64,000 nucleotides of DNA from Tetracentron sinense. Lineage: Eukaryota > Streptophyta > Magnoliopsida > Trochodendrales > Trochodendraceae. The stretch is taken from assembly GCA_015143295.1 (NCBI GenBank), contig CM026560.1:8496501-8560500 (forward strand). The letters run 5' to 3'. Position numbers and translations under genes: made by a program. The notes under the pieces were generated by a model. It did not search any database and was not told where the DNA came from. It worked only from the letters and a program-made list of their open reading frames with translations. The stretch's first letter is position 1. Each line of letters starts with the position of its first letter. Of this stretch, positions 43,589-53,245 are shown in pieces.

Positions 43589-43892
43589 CTTCTGTCGCGA
43601 CCCAAAACCCACCCTAGGAGTTAGAGTGAACTTTGGACGACTAATCATGGCTTACATGACTTGCTTGACAAACCAACCTGCAAAAACCCACAGAGCATAT
43701 ACAATAGAGGATATAACTAACGGAAACATACTCTAACATAGCACAGCGGAGGTCTAAACAAACCTCTATGTATATACGAATCCAAGTTTACACAAAAGGA
43801 ATCCAAAAGAAAGTGCTGACAGACCCGCCAAAATACATGAAGGTATATCTCTCATCTCACCCACAGCTAATCCACTCAGAATCTACAACCAC

Positions 43893-44012
43893 CTAATGGT
43901 AACCCTCTACTGGAGGTTCCTCCAAAGGCTCCTCGACGTACTCCTCTTCCACCCATGGACCAGGAGCACAAATATCAAATGGAGCAGCAGCTCCCTCAGA
44001 ACCTGCCGACAT
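43893..44012 (-). CDS. LTR leader micro-ORF, 39 codons (E1 5' LTR)
   Basis: It starts ATGTCGGCAGG, 11 nt after the stem-loop and about 100 nt after the TATA-like box, so it would be the first ORF of the LTR transcript and lies about 300 nt before the LTR end. The peptide has A-P-F-D-I-C at residues 10-15, P-W-V-E-E-E-Y at 19-25 and an acidic V-E-E-P tail. No signal peptide or known domain. Conservation across LTR families, mostly by silent changes, is the reason to list it. Confidence 0.55.
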   Translation of the reverse strand: MSAGSEGAAAPFDICAPGPWVEEEYVEEPLEEPPVEGYH

Positions 44013-44324
44013 GAGAAGTACGGCTGAGCATGGAATACTCAGCGGGTACTAAATACTAACCAATAGTCATAGCAAAACCATAGCAGTATAGGAAGCAGGA
44101 AGCATTTCACATATATAAAGCAGGAGCCATCAATATCATAACAAGGAAATAAGGCAATTTATAATCATGCTTGCATTTCATGAAAAGCCGATAACACCCT
44201 TGAAAACACCGTGCACTTGACTTGACTGAAAATACCATTTCCGTGCTTGAAAACTTGTCATGTTTGTCTTATCTTATCGTATCATGCGTGTCATGTGTGT
44301 CATGCTTGCTTGGAAAAGTAAACT

Positions 44325-44644
44325 ACTTGTGAGGGAAGGGAGACCCTTCTTCCTAAATGCCCATGCTTGTCATGTCATGTATAATGCTTGCTTGTTCAGA
44401 AAAGTAATCTACTTGTGAGGGAAGGGAGACCCTTCTTCCTAAAATGCTCATGCTTGTCATACCGTGTCATGTCATGCTTGTATCATGCTTGGAAAAGTAA
44501 ACTACTTGTGAGGGAAGGGAGACCCTTCTTCCTAAATGCCCATGTCATGTCCTTTCACTTGTGAGATGTCCTTGTGAGATGTACTTGCGAGGGAAGGGAA
44601 ACCCTTCTTATGATATGTATGTACTTGCGAGGGAAGGGAGACCC
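44325..44644 (-). repeat. Array of GAAGGG/CCCTTC hairpins in the E1 5' LTR
   Basis: Five units equivalent to 36660-36979. The last, at about 44630, is complete here because the deletion is absent. Confidence 0.8.
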
Positions 44645-45569
44645 TTCTTATGATAATGCATGATTGACTTGTCCTTGCCAAGAGCGAGGTAAAACATATC
44701 GTAGGATATGTCCCACCTCTAACCATGTTCTTGAAAACCTCGATAAATCATGTCATGCATGCCGTGCTCGTGGGAACCGTGTACATACTTGCATTTAAAT
44801 TTAAATATGACATTTGGGTAATTTCACAACATATATAACATCAATGATTGAGCAATGAAATATTCATATCATTTAGGGAAAGCAAGAAACACACTATCAT
44901 AGGCCCTAGCAATATTCATAATTTATTAGGCATGCATTTCCTACTTTACAACTTACTTTATTCACCTTGGCATTTCATCAAACATGGTGTGTTCATTATT
45001 CGTTAAACCTACATCATGCTTTTTCTAGGTGGGTTCACCATCACAACATACTTGTATGTTTATTATTAGTACAATGCCCTTTCCCATTCGTTCATCACAT
45101 AATTCACACGGCATTTATTCGCCAACATCCATCTCCATTCACCATTCAAACCCATCCATCTCTTAGCACATGTGTAAATGAAAGAAAATCAAAAGAACTA
45201 AAGGGAAAAGAGGAACTATAACTAGGAGGATAGCAAGAAGTACCGACCTTGAAGAAATGAGGAAGAAATCCCCTTCCAAAAACGACCGTGAGTTGCTGCC
45301 CTAGCTTGAGGAGATGCTCCTCACGAGCTTGTGCCTTGATCTCGAAAAAAAATGGGCTTGAGTTGAGTGTGGGTTCACAAACCCCTTGATTTCTCTCCCA
45401 AATGGAAACCCTAGGTTTAGGAATCGCCCTCTCCTCTCTTCTTATCTCCCAATCTCTCTAAGTGTTGAAATGAAGCCCTAAAGGCTCGGGTTAAACTCTT
45501 AAGGTAAGAGTGAACCGACCAAAAGACCATAATACCCTTACTAAAATTTCTGCAAAACGCGAGTACCAA

Positions 45570-46030
45570 GCACGTTGAGCTGTGAATAGTGCCAAACACG
45601 TTGTGCTGTGAATAATGCCGAACACGTTGTGCTGTGAACAGTGTTGAACACGTTGTGCTGTGAACAGTGCTGAACACGTTGTGCTGTGGACAGTGCTGAA
45701 CACGTTGTGCTGTGGACAGTGCTGAACACGTTGTGCTGTGAACAGTGCTGAACACGTTGTGCTGTGGATAGTGCCGAACACGTTGTCCGTTGTGGATAGT
45801 GCCGAACACGTTGTCCGTTGTGGATAGTGCCGAACACGTTGTGCTGAGCTCGTTGTCCGTTGTGTTGTGCATAGTGCTGAACTCGTTGTCCGTTGTGTTA
45901 TGTACAACGTGCCCGGTGAGCTGTACAACGTACACGTTGTTGCTGTACAACGTACCCGTTGTGAGCTGTACAACATACCCGTTGTTGCTGTACAATGTAC
46001 ACGTTGTCTGTTGCACAACGGATGCACAAC
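45570..46030 (-). repeat. 26-bp tandem repeats and ACGTTGT repeats, E1 5' LTR
   Basis: Same array as 37640-38095 with slightly different unit numbers, showing expansion or contraction since insertion. Confidence 0.9.
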
Positions 46031-46381
46031 GTATACGTTATCAGAGCTAGAGCTACGTTATCGGAGTACGTCCTTAGTGCCTTCCGAGCTACGTCCTTAG
46101 CGCATAACCGAGCTACGATTTCTTGCAAGTTCAGACTGTTTTGGCCATATCTTTTGACTCGTTCGTCCGATTTTGACGATTCAACTTGCGTTGGGTTCGT
46201 ACTTCGAAAAGGAACATTTCTGACATTTCAGAATTTCCAATTTCTTCCTTATTTATTAATTATACCTCTTTAAAGGCAAAATGGCAACGAAAGTGTCATG
46301 CATTAAATGTGAAAAGGTCCGGGGCTCTACACTAAGAAAATACCGGAATGACTTTCGTGGGCATATATGTCTAACAGTTTG

Positions 46382-47105
46382 CCCGATTTGGGCACCGTGA
46401 GGCCTGAAATCTAGACTTAGAAAGTATACTTCGGCCTAAACCTACAAATGCCCACCAAATCCAAACCCGGGGTCGAATTTCGAAGCCTTTTCTTCTAATG
46501 CGTGTATCTCGACCCAACCTATTGTGAAAATTCATTTCGATGGAATCCGAGGTCGTTTGCCCGATTTGGACACCGAGAGGCCAGAAATCCATACCTAGAA
46601 AGTGTACTTCGGCCTAAACTTGCAAATGCCCACCAAATCCAGACCAGGGGTTGGATTTTGATGCCGTTTCTTCTAACGTGTGTATTTCAACCCAACCTAA
46701 GTGTGAAAATTTGTTTCGACGGAATCCGAAGTCGTTTGCTCGGTTTGAGCACCGAGAGGCCCGGAATCCATACTTAGAAAGTATACTTCAGCCTAAACTT
46801 ACAAACATCCCCCAAATCCAAAGCAAGGGTCGGATTTTGATGTCATTTCTTCTAACGTGTGTATTTCGACCCAACCTAAGTATGAGAATTCATTTTGATG
46901 GAATCCGAGGTCGTTTGCCCGATTTGGGCACCAAGAGACCCGTAATCCATACTTAGAATGTATACTTCGGCCTAAACCTACAAATGAACACCAAATCCAA
47001 ACTAGGGGTCGGATTTTGATGTTGTTTCTTCTAATGTGTGTATTTTGACCCAACCTAAGTGTGGGAATTCGTTTCGATGGAATTCGAGTTCGTTTGCCCA
47101 TATTT
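46382..47105. repeat. Satellite array, right part, monomer 178-180 bp
   Basis: Anchor positions 46441, 46619, 46798 and 46978 give spacings of 178, 179 and 180 bp. The first partial monomer continues the one interrupted at 23770. The array ends near a TTTGCCCATATTTCGACCC segment. Confidence 0.92.
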
Positions 47106-47473
47106 CGACCCACTCAACCCAATAGACCGGCTTATTACGCTAACGGCTACTGGATGATCATCCTTAGTGTCTGTAGCTTAAACGTCTTAGAGGTCCGCGG
47201 AGTTACTCCTGTTGGGTGATTACCCCCAAGGAAGGATTCTGAACGCTCCCGCTTACACCAATCATCCCTTTTTAGGTATGTACTATATCGGGGAGTCGCA
47301 TATACGGTATTAAGTGATCCCTCCATCCTGCTAAGAACACACTTGCATCAAACCAGCATTCATACATATAGCCTAGGCTAAGGCATAGTCTACAAGCAGC
47401 CCATCCAAGGAAGGCTACTATAAACCCTAACCTGTTTGCAGCCTATACCTATCCCCAGTCATGGTTGACTACC
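47106..47473 (+). mobile_element. Fragment of Ogre/Tat leader region
   Basis: GGGGAGTCGCATATACGGT (47290-47308) and flanking text (CTCCCGCTTACACCAAT, TTAGGTATGTACTATAT) match 58640-58760 in the Ogre/Tat element (CTCGCTTGCACCAAT, TCAGGCATGTTCTATAT). Confidence 0.7.
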
Positions 47474-47737
47474 ATTAGAACCCCGAAACTTTTTGTATAT
47501 GCCTTGGTATGTATGAAGGCATGTTGGCTTGTAATCTCCCATTTCATGAAATGAGAATTGGGGACTTTTAGAATTTGTTTCAAGAATGCTATAATTAATT
47601 AAATAAATTATTTAATAATGAAATATAGCCTTGAAAGAGTCCTAGTCATGTTTAGAAAAGGTCAAAAGGGAAGTAGGATAAGTCCAAGTAGTAGGAATGG
47701 GTGAAAAATGGAATCAGTGCAGAAATTGCAGAGAACC

Positions 47738-47930
47738 GATCGCTCGATCCATGTATAGATCGATCGGTCCGTAACCGATCGATCGGTAGCTATCGACTGG
47801 TGCACTTTTTTGGATGAGAAAAAATTCCAGAGAGCTTGTTTTTGACCAGTCGATCGGTCAAAAACCAGTCGCTCGGTAGGCGACCGATCGCTCGGTAATT
47901 ACCACCAATCGATCGGTCTATTGCGTTTTG
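47738..47930 (+). repeat. CCGATCGATCGGT palindrome cassette
   Basis: About nine CGATCG(A/C)TCGGT-type motifs, several perfect palindromes (ACCGATCGATCGGT), spaced 15-35 bp. Equivalent cassettes lie at 54600-54792, 55916-56030 and 61287-61480. Confidence 0.85.
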
Positions 47931-49272
47931 TAGAATTTCATTAAGGGCCTTTTTGTCTTTGAGGCTTTATACCCTTACCTATTAAGGCTTGCCCAAGCCT
48001 TATGGGTTTCATAAACCCTAAGTAAGCCATTTTGAGAGAAAGGGAGAGAGGAGAAAGGGGATTCTAACCTAGGGTTTTAAACTTGAGAAGAAATCAAAGG
48101 GTTTAAAGACCCTAAATCATACCTCAAGGCTTGGATTCTTCAATCCAAGGTTCAAACTCGTGAGGAGCACGTTCTTCAAGCTAGGACAGTGACTCCACAC
48201 TCATTTTTGGAAGGTTTTCCTCACTTCTTCAAGATCGGTACATTATACTACCCTCCTAGTTCATATCCTCCATTGTTCTTCCCTTCTTTATTGTTTTTCC
48301 TAAAGTGTGAACCAAATAGGAGATGAATGGTTGTGTGAGAATGGATGTTGGGCGATGGATGCCATGTGAATGTGTTGTGATGAATGGAATGGGAAGGGTA
48401 TTGTGCCAATAATTAACACACATGTATGTTTTGAACATAAACCCACCTAGAAAAGCATGGTGTAGGCTTTAACAAATAATGTACACACCACATGTTTGAT
48501 GAAATGCCAAGGTGAAGAAAATGTGTTGTAAATCAAGAAATGCATGTTTGAAAGCATATGAAATTGCTAGGGTTTATGATAGTGTGATTAATTGTTTTCC
48601 TTAAATGGCATGAAAGTTTACTTGTTTAAAATTATGATATTCTATGTATTGTTGAAATCCCAAATGTCATATTTAATTCCAAATGAAAGCATGTGCACGA
48701 TCCCATGAGCACGGCATGCATGACATGGTTTATCGGCGTTTTCAAGAGTAAGGTTTAGAGGTGGGACATGTCTTACGATAAGTTTTACCTCGCTTTTGAA
48801 AAGAGGACAAGAACAAACATTACATAGGAGGGAGTTTAGACTTCCCTCCCTTTCATGAGAGCCTCACTCACAAGTGCTTATCATTGAAAGAAGGGTCTCC
48901 CTTCCCTCTCAAGTGCATGTCATTGAAAGAAGGGTCTCCCTTCCCTCCCAAGTGCATCTCACAAGTTACATGAGCATGTTTAAATTCCAAGCAAGTACGC
49001 ATGACACGCATGACATGACACGCTCGACATGATTAAGCAAGATAGACATGACAAGTTTTTCAAGCATGAAAAGAGTACTTTCAAGTCAAGTCAAGTGCAC
49101 GATGATTTCAAGAGATTTATCGGCATTTATGTGATGTAAGCATGAATATAAACTGTTTTACCTTCTTGTTATGATATGAATTGCTTCCTGCTTTATATAC
49201 CGTTATTGTTATGCTGTGACTATTGGTTAGTATTTGGTACACGCTGAGTATTCCATGCTCAGCCGTACGTTT

Positions 49273-49392
49273 ATGTCGGCAAGTACTGAGGGAGCTACTG
49301 CTCCATTTGATATCTACGCTCTTGGCCCTTGGGTGGAGGAGGAGTATGTTGAGGAACCTATGGAGGAGCCTCATGTAGATGAGTACTACTAG
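49273..49392 (+). CDS. LTR leader micro-ORF, 39 codons
   Basis: It starts ATGTCGGCA after the stem-loop 49244-49262 and about 75 nt after a TATA-like box. The peptide has A-P-F-D-I-Y, G-P-W-V-E-E-E-Y and V-E-E-P-M-E-E-P, ending Y-Y then TAG. It is the same length as the E1 copies although the DNA has diverged, with many third-position changes. Confidence 0.55.
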   Translation: MSASTEGATAPFDIYALGPWVEEEYVEEPMEEPHVDEYY

Positions 49393-49488
49393 GTGATAAA
49401 TTCTGAGTGATTTGTGGGTGAGCTTGAGAGTTATATTGATGTATTTTGGCGAGCATGTCCGTACCGTGTTTTGCTTCCCTTTTGTATC

Positions 49489-49724
49489 CTAGCGATCGGT
49501 GTTCTGCAGATTTTTTTGACCCCTTTTACTATTTTGGCCATAACTTTTGACTTGTTCGTTGGATTTTGACAATTCAACTTGCGATGGATTCGTCTTTCGA
49601 AAAGGAACATTTCCGAATTTTCAAAATTTTCAATTTCTCTTTTATTTATTAATGAGACTACGTGGAAGGCCAATTGGCTATGAAAGTGTTATTCATTAAC
49701 TATGGAAAAGTCCGGGGTGCTAGA
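49489..49724 (-). mobile_element. First 236 bp of the E2 3' LTR
   Basis: The minus reading starts TCTAGCACCCCGGAC (CA-to-GA change at the plus-strand end) and contains the shared block (49568-49587, two changes). It is fused at 49488/49489 to the inverted LTR on its left. Confidence 0.8.
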
Positions 49725-49737
49725 TTCTCCCTCCTTA
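49725..49737 (-). promoter_or_regulatory. Polypurine tract of E2
   Basis: Minus-strand purine run AAGGAGGGAGAA directly before the LTR start, as in E1. Confidence 0.8.
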
Positions 49738-52697
49738 CAAAAATTTCATCCTCGAAATTTGGACGATACATACATGCATAAAATCACCACAAAATACAAG
49801 GGAATGTCAAGGCCTAAACAAATAACTGAGGATACTTTTCTCGTACTTCGACCTCTCGTTCCCATTCTCACAAGTACTAAGTGAATGGTCTTATTGCACA
49901 AGACTTGATCTCGCTTGTTCAAGATCTACACTGGTTGCTCAATTAGTGTGAGATCCTCCCAGATTTTTACCGGATCAAGCTCGATGACATGTGAAACACG
50001 TTGTGGACCGCCGCCATATAAGTGGGTAAGGCAACACGGTAAGCCACCTCACCGACTCTAGTAGTGATCTCGAATGGACCCACGTATCTCGGGCTAAGTT
50101 TGCCTCTCTTCCCGAACCTCATAACACCCTTGATTGGAGAAATCTTGACAAAAAAAAGGTCGCCAACTCGAAACTCAAGGTCTCTCCTTCGGCTGTCGGT
50201 AGAGCTCTTCTATCTATCTTGTGCGGTCTTCAACCTCTCCTGGATAAGCTTGAGTCTATCCGCGGTTTGTTCAATTAATTCGGGGCCCAACACCTTCTTT
50301 TCCCCAACTTCATCCCATTACAACAGGGATCTACAACTCCTCCCATATAAAGCCTCAAAAGGTGCCATCTCTATGCTTGCCTGGTAAATATTGTTGTAGG
50401 CGAACTCCACCAAAGGTAGGTGATCTTCCCAACTTCCCTTGAAGTCTAGTATACATGCTCGGAGCATATCTTTAATAACCTGATTCACTCGCTCGGTTTG
50501 CCCATCCATCTGTGGGTGGAAAGTCGTGCTAAAGTCCAACCGGGAACCCATTGCACTCTGAAAGCTTTTCCAAAACCTGGAGGTCCCGATCCTAGACAAT
50601 ACTCACTGGTACCTGTGCAACTGAACTATTTCTTTGACATACAATGTAGCCAACTAATTTGAATTGAAGGTAGTCCGGTATGGCAAAAAATGGGCGGACT
50701 TTGTCAGTCTGTCGACCACAACCCATATAGCATCAAAGTCTCTAGCCGTCTTCGGCAACCCCACAATGAAGTCCATAGATGTATGCTCCCATTTCCACTC
50801 GGGAATAGGGAGAGACTGTAAAAGTCCAGCCAGTCTCCTGTGCTCAGCCTTGAATTGCTGGCACACCAAGCATCAGGACACATACTCCGCTATTTCTCGC
50901 TTTATGTTCCGCCACCAAAAGGGCTTCTTCAAGTCCCTATACATTTTGGTACCCCCGGGGTGAACGGTGTACTTGGACCGGTGAGCCTCGTATAAGATTT
51001 CTCATTTAAGCTTCTCATCGACTGGGACACATACTCTTCCCTTGAAAGTGATAATCCCATCATTACTCATCGTAAAATCCTTGCTGCCACTCTTAATTGA
51101 CTTGTCTCTGTAAGAAATAATTCGGCATCCACTTCCTACAACTCTTGGATCATGCCCAAGATATATGGCCTAACTGTGATGTTAGCCATTACCGGCCCAA
51201 AGGTAGGGAGGCTAAAACTGATGTCGAGGTTGGATGCATCGTCTAACAATCTCCACTCCTTTAGCATCATGTGAGCTAAAAATCTAGTAGGCCTCCGACT
51301 AAAAGCATCGGCTACAACATTCGCCTTGCCCGGATGGTATTGGATTGAGCAGTCGTAGTCTTTCAGAAACTCTACCCATCTTCTTTGCCTTAGATTTAGC
51401 TCTTTCTGGGAAAATAAATACTTAAGGCTTTTATGGTCCGTGAATACTTCGAACTGTTTCCCATAGGGATAATGTCGCCAAATCTTCAATGCAAACACAA
51501 CCGCGGCAAGCTCTAAGTCGTGAGTTGGATAATTTCTTTCATGCTCCTTCAATTGCCTTGAGACGTAGGCAATAACCTTGCTATACTACATGAGCACACA
51601 TCCCAACCCCACGTGGGAAGCATCACTGTACACAACAAAACCACCACTCCCAGATGGTACTGAGAGGATGGGAGCCGTGGTAAGGTGCTTCTTCAACTCC
51701 TGGAAGCTCACTTCACATCGGTCGCTCCAACTGAACTTTGCATTTTTCTTTGTCAAGTAAGTGAGAGGTGCATCCAAACTGGAGAATCACTCCACAAATC
51801 TCCGGTAATAGCCTGCCAGTCCAAGGAAACTCTGGATTTCGGTAACACTTTTGGGTCTTTCCCAACTCATAACTACCTCAATCTTTGCTGGGTCAACAGA
51901 AATGCCCTCAGCTGACACTACATGTCCGAGAAATGCTACCTTCTCTAACCAGAATTCATACTTACTTAGATTGGCATATAGCCTATGCTCTCTCAACATC
52001 TCTAGAGCAAGGCGGAGGTCTCGTGCGTGATCTTCCCGTGTCTGGGAATACACCAAAATGTCGTCAATGAATACAATCACACATCGATCCAAGTAAGATC
52101 AGAACACCCAGTTCATCAGATCCATGAACGCCGCCGGTGCATTCGTCAGCCCAAAAGGCATGACAAGGAACTCGTAATGCCCATATCGAGTCCTGAAAGC
52201 CGTCTTCGGAATATCTTCCGCCTTAATCTTTAACTGATGATATCCCGATCTAAGATCAATCTTGGAGAAGAATCTCACTCCTTTCAATTGTTCGAACAAG
52301 TCGTCTATCCGTGGTAAGGGATAACGATTCTTGATAGTGCCCGTATTCAACTGACGGTAGTCTATACACATTCTCATCGACCCATCCTTCTTCTTTACAA
52401 AGAGGACCGGAGCTCCTCATGGTGACACACTTGGTTAGATGAAACCAAGTTATTGTAACTCTTCAATTTACTTTTTCAATTCCTCCAGTTCTATTAGGGC
52501 CATCCTATACGAAGCTCTTGAAATTAGAGCAGTGTCCGGAGTAAGCTCTATAATGAACTCAATCTCTCTATTAGGAGGCAACCCGGGAAGTTCCTCTGGA
52601 AACACATCCAAGAACTCACTCACAACCAGAATGGCTGAGGAGTTTGGTGCCTCGGGGTTCGCTATACTCAAGGCTGCGAGGCGAGCAATATCCCTTT
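49738..52697 (-). pseudogene. pol: Chromovirus E2 pol, decayed, cut by an LTR insertion
   Basis: Pieces in order on the minus strand: protease-RT linker (52671-52468), RT (52377-52099 with [11 protein letters not shown]; 52092-51787 with F-I-D-D), RT connection (51777-51586), RNase H (51552-51136, with the usual V-A-D-A-F), integrase core (50869-50654 and 50599-50318) and C-terminal/chromodomain remains to about 49760. Stops separate the pieces: Arg to TGA after M-N-W-V-F, and Gln to TAG after V-L-M, both explained by C-to-T change. Sequence is clearly related to E1 but more decayed. Protease and gag would lie right of 52697, where an LTR has inserted; they are not in the window. Confidence 0.92.
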
Positions 52698-53116
52698 TGT
52701 AGAGCCCCAGAAATTTAGTTCACTGTTCATGTGAATAGTGCCCTTACATGGTGTGTGTGTAAAGGCCTAAGACCTCCCATTGTGTTCTTGATATTATGAT
52801 TAGTCAAGTGAGGGTTTTAGGTACATGGTATGTGTAACGACCCCAAAATCCTACTAAGGCTAAAATAGGAATTTGGAATCGTCACATTCACTTAACCTGC
52901 TTACAAACCATGCATACAAGGCTACTACACGAGTCTCCCAAAAATTAGAGTAATAAAATTCCGATATATAAACCCAGTCCAACCTGCACAAGTCTAAGGT
53001 CTATATATACAACTCACAATGAACCAACAAGTCTGATACACAACTAATAAGAAGTTTACTGAGCAACATCCTCTAAAAGTCAAATACAAAACTCTCTCAA
53101 TGAAAAGAAATGTAAA

Positions 53117-53245
53117 CTAAGAGGTGTAGCCGCCCAAGTCTCCGGCTCCCTCCTCGGCAGGCTCACCTTCACCTCCTTCCTCGAGGTAAGTCTCCTCAAC
53201 CCATGGCTCCGCCGTGTACTCCTGCTCTAAACCTGCCAAGACAAA
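53117..53245 (-). CDS. LTR leader micro-ORF relative without the usual ATG
   Basis: In the frame of the other copies it reads L-A-G, then A-E-P-W-V-E-E-T-Y-L-E-E and a Gly/Glu-rich tail to TAG at 53117-53119. The ATG of ATGTCGGCAGG is replaced (TTTGTCTTGGCAGG); an upstream in-frame ATG exists at 53311. Confidence 0.4.
   Translation of the reverse strand, partial: FVLAGLEQEYTAEPWVEETYLEEGGEGEPAEEGAGDLGGYTS

Larger units (their letters stand above)
35918..46331 (-). mobile_element. Full-length Tekay/Del-like chromovirus E1, TSD CTAAG
   Basis: A 10.4-kb Ty3/gypsy element with exact TSD CTAAG (35913-35917, 46332-46336), two LTRs, an initiator-Met-type primer site, gag, pol and polypurine tract in the right order on the minus strand. 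Long LTRs, this primer site and a chromodomain after integrase point to the Tekay/Del clade. The left end is TTT instead of TGT. Several frameshifts and stops in gag and pol mean it cannot supply its own proteins, although the two LTRs are very alike, so insertion was recent. Confidence 0.95.
43593..46331 (-). mobile_element. E1 5' LTR
   Basis: 2739 bp, plus-strand ends TGTCGCGACC and GGGGCTCTACA. It has a TATA-like TTTATATATG (44110-44119, minus), then the conserved stem-loop 44024-44042 and the micro-ORF. Segment 44645-44906, missing from the 3' LTR, contains a GCGAGGTAAAACATATC motif also seen inverted near 48770. Confidence 0.95.
23771..46376. mobile_element. Outer LTR of a 22.6-kb insertion nest in the satellite, TSD GTTTG
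   Basis: GTTTG at 23766-23770 and 46377-46381 flanks a unit starting TGAAAGTATGCC and ending ATATATGTCTAACA. Removing the three younger insertions (24670-31860, 32555-35379, 35918-46331) leaves about 2.16 kb with no coding, probably a solo LTR. The minus reading starts TGTTAGACATATATGCCCAC and has an AATAAAAGCATA polyadenylation-like site. Its remaining pieces are 23771-24669, about 31861-32549, 35385-35912 and 46337-46376. Confidence 0.8.
47474..49488 (+). mobile_element. Chromovirus-type LTR, truncated at its 3' end
   Basis: It begins TTAGAACCCCG where others have TGTAGAACCCCG (terminal TG lost). It has palindrome cassettes (47738-47930), hairpins 48831-48955, a TATA-like TTTATATAC (49192-49200), the stem-loop 49244-49262 and the micro-ORF. 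It stops about 49488 without the expected CGACA end and is joined directly to a minus-strand LTR start. Confidence 0.75.
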
